From positions 1,773,501-1,837,500 of the forward strand of contig NC_092572.1 of NCBI RefSeq assembly GCF_037975245.1: DNA of 64,000 nt, read 5' to 3'. The notes below the pieces were generated by a model. It made no database searches, was not told the origin of the DNA, and was given only the letters and a program-made list of their open reading frames with translations. The DNA is from Apostichopus japonicus (Eukaryota; Echinodermata; Holothuroidea; Aspidochirotida; Stichopodidae). Positions 38,395 through 50,289 of the stretch are shown here, piece by piece. Position numbers and translations under genes: made by a program. Each line of letters starts with the position of its first letter. Position 1 is the stretch's first letter.

Positions 38395-41300
38395 AGAAAT
38401 ACTGACATTGACATTGACATCATTTATTTCCATCATCAATTAAATACAAGAATGTTGAGCGTAACATTTATAAGCTCACAGAAAGCACAATACAATATAG
38501 AGACAACATTCGTTGAATGGATATATATGTAGATAAATCAAGATTTAATGGAAATGGAGAAAAAAGAAGCAAAATGCTTATAAATACTTTCCCCAGTTAT
38601 GTATCTGTCTATACATGTAATACAGTGAAGGTAAATTGGTGATGGCAATAATAAATGGAAGAAAAAAAAATACAGAAAGCACTGAAAATAAAAACACACG
38701 TGTTGTGGCATATACGAGAAGGTGTATAACTTAATTTAAACAATCATCATCATAGGCTGTCAGGAAATTGTTTTTAAGTCATTTTTAAACAAACTTAATG
38801 TAACAGCAGATTTAATGGTTTTATCCAATGAATTCCAAATTTTAACACCAGAGAAGGAAATAGAAAATTGTTTTTTCTTTGTTCTTGCATAATTCAAATA
38901 AAAATTGCCATAAAATCTCTTATTGTTACTAAGTACAAAATAGCTTTGCAAAGTTGATGGCAGACTATTATGAAAAGCTTTATACATGAAAATACTTGTA
39001 TTGAAATCAATAAGATCAAAAAACTTAAGTGCTCGTAACTTATGAAATAGTGGGGAAGTATGGTCCAAAAATTTAGCCTTACAGACAATACGAATAACCT
39101 TTTTCTGTTTTAAAAATATTGGATGTACATTGGTTTTGTAAGTGTTACCCCATGCTTCCACACAATAATTCAAATAAGGAAGGAAAATAGCACAATATAA
39201 AGAATACAGAGCATGTGTATTAAGAACATGGCTAGCTTTGTAAATAGCACCAATACTTTTGGAAAGTTTACTTGAAATATGGGAAATGTGATCTTTCCAG
39301 GAGAGTTTACAGTCAAGAAACACACCAAGAAACTTGACACAGTTAACTTGGTCAATTTCTAAACCATCTATAGTAATGTTGACATTGTTACATGTGGAAT
39401 GGTTGGAGAAAATCATATAATTTGTTTTGTTTACATTCAATGATAATTTATTAAGGGCAAACCATCTACTTAACTTCTGAAGTTCGGTACTGACCAAATT
39501 ACATAATGTATTGATGTCACTATGACTGCAGAATATGTTTGTGTCATCTGCAAAAAAATGAAATTCAATATATTGGTAACATTGCAAATATCATTCAAGT
39601 ACAAAATGAAAAGTTTAGGTCCAAGGATTGATCCTTGCGGAACCCCACACAATACATTACATAAACCAGACTTTTTATTGTTAACTTGAACATACTGATT
39701 CCGGTTTGATAAATAGCTTGAGAGCCAATTTTGGACAATACCACGACAACCATAATGATTTAATTTTTTAAGTAAGATATTATGATCAATAGTATCGAAT
39801 GTTTTTTTCAAATCTATAAATACCCCAACGGCTGCTTCCTTATGGTCTAAAGAAGATGTAATTTTTTCAACAAGCTCAAGTATTGCCATATTAGCGGACC
39901 TACCGGACCTGAAACCGTATTGGTTCTCAGAGAGAATATTATGCTTAGCAATGAAATCATCCAACCTTACATCAAACAACTTTTCAAGAATTTTTGAAAA
40001 CTGTGGAAGCAGTGAAATAGGTCTATAATTATTGAAAGTATTCTTATCTCCAGTTTTATAGATTGGAATGACTTTAGCAACTTTCATTGCATCTGGAAAG
40101 ATACCACTGGCAAAAGACCTATTGCAAATAAATGTTAAAGGTTCAACTACATATAATATAATATCTTTTATAACTAACATACTCATGTTATTACAATCAA
40201 CAGATGTCTTACTAGAAAAATTACTCACAACTTGTAGCACTTCTGAAGTGTCTGTATCTGCTAAGCACATAGAATTCATATTGTGATTTTTAAGATAATC
40301 AAAAATAGACCCATCTTTATGAGGGATTTGAGCTGCTAGGTTTGGTCCTATACTTGTAAAGAAATGATTGAACCTATCAGCAATGGCCTCACCTGTTACC
40401 TCTTTATCATTTTCAACAAAAGTATCAGGATAGCTACTTTTATTTCCACAATTTCTGTTAATTATACTGTTCAACACTTTCCATGTCTCTTTCAAATTGT
40501 CACTATGCTTATTTATAAGCTCTGAATAATACTCCCTTTTACAAGATCTTAAGACTGAATTTAACCTATTTTTATAACTTGTGTACCTCAGTTCAGACTC
40601 ACTTGTTCTTTTCTTTAAGAATCTTATATAAAGCACTTTTTTCTTCTTACAAGCATTTTTCAGCCCTTTGGTCATCCATGGCTTGTCCTTAAATTTCCTC
40701 TTGGCTGACACCAACTTGATAGGACAAGTTTCATTGAAACACCTTGTAATAATATCAATAAAATTATTGTATGAAGAATTAACATTTTCCGCAGTGTAAA
40801 CTTGTTCCCATGACTCATTACTAAGCTTGCTATAAAATGCATTCATATTTACATCACTTTGATTTCTTATGTAGATACAACCATTGTCAGGAACTTGACT
40901 TTTTGTATCGTATCCATGACTACAAATTGTAAAAATGGGGAGATGATCACTTACATCACAAACTAATATACCACAATTATGTTCGGCCCCCAAGACATTT
41001 GTGTAAATGTTATCAATTAATGTAGCAGACTGACTGGTGATACCATTTGTGTAAATGTTATCAATTGATGTAGCAGACTGACTGGTGATACGCGTGGGTT
41101 TATCTATCAAAGGAAACATACTTAAACTACACAAGGCATTCAAAAAATCACGTACATGATTACTGTGCTCACAGTTCAACAGATTTAGATTGAAATCTCC
41201 ACACAGATAAACATTACATCTTTTATGTCTATACAGTTTCTCAAGAGTATCACACAATACTTCAACAGATGAATCAGGTTGTCTGTACATACAAGATATC

Positions 41301-41884
41301 AAAACAATCTTTTTGTTTGGCACAGAAACCTTAATTGTTATACACTCAAGTACATTAGTCAATGCAAAACCCATATCAGTCAAAACACTATATTTTAGGG
41401 TATTGCGAACATAAATCGCAACTCCGCCACCTCTTTTGTCTTTTCGATCTATATGGTGAAAATCATATCCAGTGAGTTGAAAAAGAGCAGTATTTGAGAC
41501 ATGACTCAACCAAGTCTCACTGATAGCTATGATATCAAAGTTAAAATGTAAGTTGTTTAAATAATCAACAAGGTAACAGAAATTTGCACCAAGACTTCTA
41601 CAATTAAAATGCACGACGGACAGGCCACAATCATTTGCATCATCTTTAAAGAAGTTGTCAGTATAATAGCTACAGTTAACATTATTGAATGAATTAAATA
41701 GGTTATTATCAGCATCAATATCCTGCTCATAATCAAGAGATTTGTAATCTGTATAGTTAAAAGGTTGGAAATTAAGATCATTCAATTGATTTCCGTGGTT
41801 ACTAATATCATGCATGTCGAAATTTGTGTTAGGTAAAAAGTCTTCAGCAGATAACTCATTGACGGGAAAAATATTATTAGCCAT
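38395..41884 (-). mobile_element. CR1/jockey-like non-LTR retrotransposon, nearly full length
   Basis: Minus-strand LINE in an intron of the Ig-NACHT gene. The 3' end carries a short tandem tail, TGTCAA-type repeats at about 38396-38420, instead of poly(A), as in CR1/L2-related groups. The coding part runs 41884 to about 38760. A 5' untranslated part may extend to about 42000. No ORF1 is seen. Confidence 0.8.
38760..41884 (-). pseudogene. LINE endonuclease/reverse transcriptase ORF, frameshifted at the catalytic motif
   Basis: Frame 1 (41884-39470) has an apurinic-type endonuclease: FNCRSL near residue 93, SETWL 122-126, GGGVAIYVRN 152-161, GDFNLNLL 229-236, SDHLPIF 312-318. The reverse transcriptase follows with NNYRPISLLPQ 618-628, FIDLKKTFDTIDH 689-701 and GVPQGSILGP 747-756. 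At a run of seven T (plus strand 39551-39558) the frame shifts. The continuation in frame 2 (39587-38760) opens with FADDTNIF, the catalytic motif, and ends in the usual LINE C-terminal region (LGVFLDCKLSW). A 48 bp in-frame tandem duplication at 40994-41089 repeats ITSQSAT-IDNIYTN inside the endonuclease. The element is probably inactive. Confidence 0.9.
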
Positions 41885-42217
41885 AGGTGATTGTTACACA
41901 GCTTAAAATATTGCTACATAAGTTTACACTTGCAAGAAGTATGAAATGACTTACTCTGTCCCTGCACAGTAAAAAAGACTCATTTCTTGCATTTAAAAGA
42001 ATAAATCCACAACAACACAAAAGATACAAAAACAACACAGTTATTTCCATTTTCGTAATGCTCCTAGAACTGCATAAACAATAAGGTCAAGCACAACTAA
42101 TGCATGGAAATGCTCCTTTCATGGTTTAACTTGGTATTTTTATCTCGTAATTGAGTTAGTAATACGTTAAGAGACAACACGTAGTTTGCTTATGCATAAC
42201 ACACGTTCGATACTTAC

Positions 42218-43438
42218 TCTGAATCTTATCATGCAAGCGTGACGTAACTTGTTTCAGCTTTCTGATAGTTTCGCCAGAAAATGTATCCATGGCGCAATCG
42301 TGGAATCTAAAACAAACAGAAATGTTAGAACTGTTGCCATGGTAATGTTGTTGAGACAATGTTAAACATCTAACTTATAATTATCATCCAAAATATTGAT
42401 ACTGTAACACGCAGTTATTATCCGATGTAAATATTGTTGATAGTGCTACTGGCACTGACTAAACTTTAGGAAAGATTTGTAGCTATGTGAAATTTTTAGA
42501 CATTGTAGTAGTAGTTATCCAAAGTGAATAATAAAGGCTTGTCATTACTTACTGAAACTGTACTTTAGGCTTTTTCGCGATCCACTTAACTAAGAGAAGC
42601 ACTGCAGCTTCGTATAGTTCCCTTCCGATTATAACCACTCCCTGAACATTCGGTATTTGTAGATTGATGAGAAAGGATATGTCAACTTCGGTCTCAAAAA
42701 TTATCATGCCACGAGGGTACTGTTTAAAAACCGATAAAAGACATTATAATTGTAAGTGTATAACATATTTTTTCTCATTAGCGGTAATATTAAATAAACG
42801 GTAATATAACTATGAACTCTATGGTCTTTCAAATGACCATAATTTGAAATTTAGAACAAATATTATGCGAGCAGATTTCGCTGAGAAATTATCACGTTAC
42901 CATTATGTATACCATATATACAATTTCAAAGCAATGTAATTAACATCCTCAGGTTCATATTAACAAGAGTTGTAATATTATTCGTTATCAAAATTGCATT
43001 ACAATATAGTTCTTATAATTGACTGGCCAAGCATCTGTATATGTGGTTAACACAAATATGAAAAACCGTCCTCGATAAAATGAGCAAAAACGTATGAAAT
43101 CATTTCCAATTGCTCATAAATAAAACTTTACTCGGTAAAACAAAACTAGGCATTTCTCATGACATGCAAGTTGGCTAAAGCGAGGTAAAGTAAATATTTG
43201 CTCAAATTAAAAAAGAAAAACAAACATTATTATGGTTTTAGCATAAAATATCTGATCAATTAGAGAAAAGGAAATAAGTGAACTATGCAACTATGCAAGT
43301 TTTTATAAATTGTGTCACGTAAGATATTCTTATCTTACTTATTCACATACTTACATTCTTTTTCTTACAGAACGTGACGAAGTCCTTTACATTACGCTCA
43401 TGATACAAGCAGTCTACTTGTTTTAAAGTGATCTTCTC
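42218..43438 (-). CDS. C-terminal repeat exons of the Ig-NACHT gene
   Basis: Exon 43355-43438 (84 bp, phase 0-0) encodes LYHERNVKDFVTFCKKKN, a duplicate of the last 28 codons of the NACHT exon. Exon 42553-42719 encodes PRGMIIFETEVDISF and GVVIIGRELYEAAVLLLVKW. Exon 42218-42306 encodes FHDCAMDTFSGETIRKLKQV. The 28-residue unit size and exon length match leucine-rich repeats of NLR proteins, but the leucine pattern is weak, so I only call them repeat-like. Donors are GTAAGT in all three. Confidence 0.65.
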
Positions 43439-43870
43439 CTATAAAATGTCAAGGCAATGTAAATAACATCCTTAGGTTCATATTAACATGAGTTGAAATG
43501 TTATTCGTTATAAAAATGTCATTACAATACAGTTCGCAGTATTGACTAGCCAAGCATCTGTACATGTGGTTAACACAAATATGTGAAACCGTCCTTGATT
43601 AAAAGAAAAGAGTTGCATGAAATCATTCATTAATTGCTCATAAATAAAACATTACTCGGTAAAAAAAATAAACTTTACTCATGCGTTCAAGTTGGCTAAA
43701 AAAGCGAGGTAAAGTAAATATTCGCTACAATTAAATAAAAAAACTAACATTTATTATGGCTTTAGCATAGAAGATCTGATCAATAAGAGAAAGGAACATA
43801 GTGCACTATACAACTTTGCAAGTATTTGAAGATTTTGTCACGTAAGATATTCACAACTGACTTATTCACA
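42925..43870 (-). repeat. Tandem duplication of exon plus intron inside the Ig-NACHT gene
   Basis: 42925-43400 and 43449-43920 align in the same orientation (both include gccaagcatctgta, gttcatattaaca, attgctcataaataaaac and ttgtcacgtaagatattc). The unit is about 0.52 kb and spans one intron and the 84 bp exon. Confidence 0.85.
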
Positions 43871-43877
43871 TATTTAC

Positions 43878-45556
43878 ATTCTTGTTCTTACATAACATGG
43901 AGAATTCCTTCACATTGCGTTCATGATACGAGCTGTCTAGTCGTTTTAATTTGATCTCCTCCTTTGTTTCCAAAGAGGAAATTATTGTGTCCTTAACTTC
44001 TGTGCTTTGAACTTCGTAAAAGCAATCTATAAAATCATCCCACATATCCGCCTTCTTTAGTCTCAAAAGAACTTTCGTTTTGAAATTTGTATCACATTTT
44101 TTACCGCAAATGTATCTTAACGCATCTAAGAAGTCTTTATTTTGAAGATTTGTTGGGGTAGAAAGTTTGCTGAATTTACTGAAATCATCTAGAATAAACT
44201 GTCCTAAGAAAACTCCTCTTAGAACTGGATAACGAAGACTAACACAATAGTTCTTTGAACTGGAAGCATCATTCGATGAATACTCGTTTGTCTGCAGCAG
44301 ACCTGTTAAAAGAGCTCCTTTAAGATCACCTTCTGGTAGTTCTTTCCATTCGTTGACAGACTGTGGAGCCTTCTTATATAATGCACTAAGCAAAGCCTTC
44401 TCTATTTCTTTCCTCACCTGACAAAATTCGACTTTCTTCACATTTAGCTTTGTCTTGTAATGATCTTCCATACAGTCAATGCAAGATTCAACAATATTTG
44501 ACATACACCAAAGGCCCGCCGGACGCACACCTTCTGTGCTTTTGTCAACGTCCAGATATAGCAATGTCGATAAGAATAAAGGAACGTTGGGAACACGAGC
44601 AAAACCCCAAGACTCAATGAAATTACTGTTTTCCAACATGGGAGCTTTTTCACCTTCAACGGTATCTTGGGCAGAATGTAAACTTTGAGAAAAAAGAGCG
44701 TTCTTTCCTATCACCAGAGTGTCAGCTTTTTCACGATGGATACCTCTACAGCAAAGATGATAGTTGTTAATTCTTTTTGATAATTCTGTTATTTCTTCCT
44801 TTTTAAATTCGCTGAGCTCAATGATCGTAGACTTATAGTTTTTTGAACATATGCCATCAGTCTGGCGCAGTGCAATCCAAACTCTCATTTATTTAGTAGC
44901 TGTTGTTATGGCTTCGCAAATCTCGCTTCCATCTCCATCAAGTAGTTGCATTTCGTTACGGCCCTTTCGAATGGTATTCTCATCAGGTACTTTATTCTTA
45001 GAAATCTCTGTTTGGCGAGGGAATGTTCTATTTAGAAGTTCGCGAACATATGCTGACACATTACCACGCAGGTCGTCTACATACAGTTCGCTAAAGCCAT
45101 CTATCAGAACAATGACAGGCTCATTCAACAAAATAGCAGAGACATCTTTGGTTTTTAAATTGCAATTTGAGGCTAGATCGTCCAATATTAATTCAATGAT
45201 ATTCTTCTGGTAGTTTTTGTAATTCAGATGTACATAAATTAGAACAAACGTTTTCTCTTTTTCCTGAATCCATTGATTTACCATCTGTAGAAAACATGCT
45301 GTTTTCCCATATCCAAGATCTGCTTTCAATATAACAAACTTGTTCTTGAGAAGGTTTTTATTCATCATCAATTTACCGGTAGTTGTCTTTTGTGGATACT
45401 TGTCATTCATCCATTGAACGGAACATTGTCTATCCACGTACAAGGTATCAATATTGAGAGATACAGCTTTTCCGGGGAAAAGATTCAAGTACAGGTGATG
45501 TTTATAGCTCTCACAGAGTAGAGACACGAGATTCTCTAGCTTTTTATCTTTTTCTG
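43878..45556 (-). CDS. NACHT domain exon of the Ig-NACHT gene
   Basis: The acceptor TTTTAG before 45556 joins in phase with the transmembrane exon (KY|TEKDKKLENL). Walker A is KADLGYGKTAC, with the first Gly of GxxGxGKT replaced by Ala. Walker B is VIVLIDGFSEL, compared with the usual LLIDGLDEL. About 40 residues later TAA at 44889-44891 stops the frame; it resumes at once with MRVWIALRQTDG, which fits the NACHT sensor-1 strand, then IIELSEFKKEEITELSKRI. The rest is helical and ends in a 28-residue segment with YHERNVKEFSMLCKN, which is repeated in the next exon. NACHT domains bind and hydrolyse NTP to drive oligomerisation; here that would occur under the membrane. Confidence 0.75.
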
Positions 45557-45558
45557 CT

Positions 45559-47889
45559 AAAAAAAAATGAAAAGTTTGAAAATGTTTAACTCTAGCTTAA
45601 AACAATGATTATCTTATGGAAATATATTACTGCTATAGAATACGCTTTACTACTAGTTTATGATAACATCTAATGCCCTGATCAAATACTGTCGAAAGTT
45701 AGTGATACTTATTATTTAGTGATTTACATTTCGTCGCAGGATAATCGTCTTCAAACACGCTAACGTTTGACGTCGCCTGAAAAAGAATAATTATTTGTTT
45801 AAGCAAAGACTGACAAGTTTTATTCGCATTTCTACCGTTTATGTTACTATAGACCAGAAGAATGTTTATGCAGCAGCGTTGTAGCAAGTAAAAGAATATA
45901 TGTCAGTAACGTGTACGTACGCGTGGTCCTGTTTTTAACAAGCGTTAAATGTTTTAGCAGCCGCTTGGAATATATCAATCAAGCATAACTGGTAGTATCA
46001 TAAATTGCACGAATAATCATATAGTTCTATTCCGGCGCGAGCAAAATATCGCTTCATTTATTACTGAACTTTACTGCTGAAGTGAAGTCATTGTAATGAC
46101 AGCAGGGCTGTCGTAATTGAGACCATTGAGTGTCAGGATGAACCCTCGTTAAAGGAAAGGAGGCAATCTTACAAATGCAGTTTTAACCACAGTAAAATTT
46201 ACAGCATTTTCTGAATGAAGCCGATTGTTGGGATGGGCTGTTATTAAAGTGCTGCATAAGTCAATTTAAGAACAGCCCATCCCTGAATGGGGAAATGGAA
46301 GGATATTGAAAATTTGAACAATTGATATTAAACAAGAAAATAAAGATATATAGTGCAGTTTAAAGGGTAATGTTTATAGAAGTAAACCTAAGTAAAAATT
46401 CATTTAGTTACTCCCAAAAACAATAACAACAAAATTTAGAGCCACTGTGACGGGTGGCCTACTGTATCGTATAGTCTAGCTAATGCAAGCGGCAATGGCT
46501 TCTTTTCTTTAGGAGATGGAACAAGATATTGACTCCTTCATATATGTAGGCTAGAAGGATACATTTAGAGGGAGAACCAGAAATACACAGATGAACAGCT
46601 TTTGTATGGCAAGATGATGAAAGCGCCACCACATAATTTCTGGATCGTTCAGCTAGATTAGTTTGTATCATCAACGAGATTTGTACAGTTTTACAAGAAA
46701 GTGTTGATTGATTCTTAGTTTCAAATACTTTATGAGCTGTACAAATGTCTTATTTTATACCCACAAGTTTTCATAAGAAAATATGAAAAAAGTTATAGAA
46801 TTAAACCACTACTTATTTATTTACTTTTCTATGTTTTAAATGTTTCCATAGATCTTTGCAGAAGACTGGCCATGAAAACTCTTTCAGTTAATTCATTTTG
46901 CTTAAAGTATTCTTTAAATGTGTATTTTGCCTGGACATCAAAATTCAGAACGGTAGAGACACTTGTGCCAGAGAGGAAGTGCCTACTTTATGTTGGGTCA
47001 ACCTCAAAATAACCTATTACATATACTATACTGGTCTCGGACTGGCGGGACTTGATTGCAACTCTTCAACAAAGTGTCAATAAATACTGCGGATTCTGAT
47101 TCAGGTGTATACAGTTTGAACAGACTATTTCAGGATAATTAAGGATTGAGACTTAAGGGTATAGGTAATTACTTGTAGGAAGAGATGATACGTAAACCTG
47201 CACACAACATCTAACACCAAGAGTTATGATTTTGTTTTACTGCACTACATGATTCTATAAGCAGAATATTACACCCTCATACGTCACTATAACCTGTTGA
47301 TATTTATGTAGGACACGTTCTTAAAATAAAACTTGCAATTCGTAACCTTTTAATTCATATGGCTTAGTTCTTCTATGCTTCCTTCAGGGGTCCCTTAGAA
47401 AAGAAAAGTAAAATTTGTTCATTTAAGTTAACACGTAAGTCTTCAATGATATAACAACTGACGATTTGATCAGAGATAAAATCAAAATAGAGGAAAAAGT
47501 TAACTAATGGATGTATTCAAGCTAACTTTGTAATGTCGGGTTATCATGATATTGTTACGAACATAGTAAATTTGTTCTAATTTTACACCAGACATCCAAT
47601 CTATACCGAAGAACACATGAGCAATTAATCTTTAGATTCTGTTCTCATTCATATCGCGGTATTTTTATTTGAAGGTCAACTGAGCATGCAAATTAAAATA
47701 AAAAATAGTAAATTATTTCTTGTTAACATAAATAAAATACAAAGGTCTATGTGAATCAATATATGAATGGTACACACTTCTGAAATGTGGTACACAATTT
47801 ATCCCATCCACGGGAATATATATTAAGGCTGAAGACATTGATATTTAATATTAATAAATTGATTTAATAAAACAAATAAAAAATCTTAC
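45559..47889 (-). other. Intron 4 of the Ig-NACHT gene
   Basis: No further exon is required, because flanking exons join in phase. It contains a perfect 13 bp inverted repeat (GGGATGGGCTGTT at 46230-46242, AACAGCCCATCCC at 46271-46283). Confidence 0.5.
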
Positions 47890-50289
47890 TATATTTCTCT
47901 GTGTTATGTCTCTTCCATAAACAAAAACACACTGGCATCATAGAAACAATAACGACAACGATTATGACCAGCGTAGAAAACGGAAGAATTGGAAAGGGAC
48001 GAGACGTTTCCGAAGCTGATGGAAGTACGGTTGAAGAGTAATTAGCAACAACGTTGTCCGAAGAACATGAATCTAAAGAAAGAGTATACATTGGCTTGAA
48101 ATGTTCGCGTATTCAATAGTTGTTCATACACATTGTAAATGATCATAGTAGCGAAACGAATTACAGCAAACTAAAGCTAGCCGTATTCAACAACGTGCAG
48201 AGTAGTTTCTTTTGAGTATTGTATTTAACTAAATATTATGAATGGTATGTAATTTAAAAAAAAAAAAACCTTTGAACTAAACTTCAAGATGCCACATTTT
48301 ACTATACTCGACTACGGTAGTTACATATTCATCTATTAAATATAATTCATAAAATTTTAAGTATAAGCAAATTCTCTGTTTTTTAGCTTAACATTTTACA
48401 CCACTACTTGGTTAACGACAAACTAAGAATGCCTTGTGTGTTCAAGATTATTTAAAATCATTTTAACAGTCAATAGATGATCAAGACAAACTCACCAGCT
48501 TTTATCTCAATATTACTGTCAGAACGCTGCATAAGATTTACATCTCCTTGAGACAGGCATCTGATCTCTGCAAACCCACCACACGCTGACACTGTGTATT
48601 CGGCAGATATGTATGTGTCCCATGTACCATTAATATAATGTGAAATGGGTTCTTTTGTTGTGAATTGCAGACTGTTGATATTACTTATCTCCCATTGTAG
48701 AGATATTTTAGGACAGGATCCGCTAACTCTACATATTAGCTCACCAGTTTGGTTTACTCGTAGGCCGCAAGTTAAACATGAGCTACAACCACTGATCTTT
48801 GGGCATTCCTGCTGCGGACGAACTGACAAATATAATCAATTATTCAATATATTCGTAATAAGTATCAATTTGATTTAAAACTGTAACGGGAGGTTAACAT
48901 AAACATAAAGTCTGGCTCGGAGTAAAATACATCAATTTTTCAATTGTATATAGTACATTATGACGCAACAGTCATGATAGATACACTGGAAATGTTACGA
49001 TGATCGATAGTTTTTCATCAGCGCATAATGAAGGAAATGTAAAAAAATTAGATGTGTATCAATTTGAGATCTGAATGAATTTTTGTATAAAAAGAAGGGG
49101 AGAAGTCTTTCTTTTCTTCAATAAACAAGTTTTATTAAATTGTATATTACCCCATAATGCTACAATAAACCGATATATATAACTGTATTGATTGATTCCT
49201 CAGTTTTGTGAAAATAGAACTATTTATTGCAACATCTGCTATGAAACCGATACTAGCAACGATTGCCTGATGCTTTAAAAGATTAACGAACTTAAAGGAT
49301 TAACATAAAATGTTGTCAAGAATTAGAACTCCATTTATACTGTGACGGGAATGTCCAGTCATTAAGATTATGCCCATTCACTACTATTTGTATTTGGAAC
49401 AGTACATGTTACCTGTTATTTGTAAGGTGATTTGTTCTTGATGGTAACTTTCTGACGAAAAATAAGTAACAACGGTGTATTTGCCTTCATCTTCTAATTG
49501 CGCGTTCGAAATTAACATTTTGCCTTCTAAATTGATATCAAATCGAATTTCGTCATACAATGTGCCAGATTTTTGGTCATTCGTTAAAACAAGGATTGGT
49601 TTTGTACTGGATGTAGGTCCATTAAACCAAAACACCTCTTATGGCACGTCAGTTGAACTGCACCCAATCGTTGCATTGCTGCCCTTCTCGATTTGGTAAG
49701 TTGATTGGCAAGCCATTTTTACACCTACAGGAAAACGTTTTAAAATCTATTAAAAATGTTTGAAGTTCTGCGAAAAATAAATTAGTGATATTTGATTAAA
49801 TTAAAACCCCTTTGAGCCTTACAACTAGAATGACAACATTCTAACTATTGTTTTCTTCAGAACAGCATATTTAAATAACGTAATATTTCATGCATTGGTA
49901 CTATCAAAATGTTCACCAAGTGACCAAGCTACTGATATCACTAATAAAAACCAGATCACTCTGCTTATTGTTATTAGGGGGCAATATATCATTCTCATTT
50001 ATAAAGACGATGAATAAATATCTCGAGATTTAACCCATGCTAATGTCAAACTTAGTTATTTGTATTGTAAGCAGAACTCTTCTGCATCAGATGAGCAACA
50101 TTTCTTAATGTATTGATGTCACTGACAGATGCTTAATTTAGATTGTTATTCACTGGCAGTGATTAAATACAAACGTCATTATTGATATCATCGAGTACAT
50201 AGGACGTTATACTTACCTATAAAAGTATCAAATGCAATGAGCAGGAGGAACCAAGATTCGTAGGTTGCACTGATACTCTTCATTTTCAT
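47890..50289 (-). CDS. Ectodomain and membrane exons of the Ig-NACHT gene
   Basis: Exon 50217-50289 starts MKMKSISATYESWFLLLIAF, a signal peptide of 24 codons, and ends in phase 1. Ig1 is 49413-49724: the first Cys lies in TIGCSS and the Trp in VFWFNGP, and DEGKYTVV stands where Y-x-C is expected, so the second Cys is absent. A TAA lies in frame at 49639-49641. Ig2 is 48496-48822, Cys-rich (ECPKISGCSSCLTCG, ELICRVSG, ISLQWE, FAEIRCLS). Exon 47890-48072 has a Ser/Thr stalk, then a hydrophobic segment (STLVIIVVVIVSMMPVCFCL), then basic WKRH, a type I transmembrane topology. All four exons use phase 1 introns, typical of Ig receptors. Confidence 0.75.

Larger units (their letters stand above)
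38226..50289 (-). pseudogene. Ig-Ig-TM-NACHT receptor gene with two in-frame stops
   Basis: Nine exons on the minus strand: 50217-50289, 49413-49724, 48496-48822, 47890-48072, 43878-45556, 43355-43438, 42553-42719, 42218-42306, 38226-38353. Every junction has GT/AG signals and compatible phase. Predicted order: signal peptide, two Ig domains, one transmembrane helix, intracellular NACHT NTPase, 28-residue repeats, and a short tail ending FTAYPPS. NACHT proteins are normally cytosolic sensors, so a type I membrane form with Ig ectodomains is unusual. Two TAA codons interrupt the frame (49639-49641 in Ig1 and 44889-44891 in NACHT) while the frame stays open on both sides. It is therefore a recent pseudogene, a null allele, or carries sequence errors. 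It is divergent from the Ig-pseudokinase gene starting near 52816. The last intron holds a LINE. Confidence 0.7.

Noticed and set aside
45714-45778. Candidate exon between the transmembrane and NACHT exons
   Set aside because: It has splice-like edges, but joining it to the transmembrane exon (phase 1) creates a stop, while direct joining of the flanking exons is in frame.
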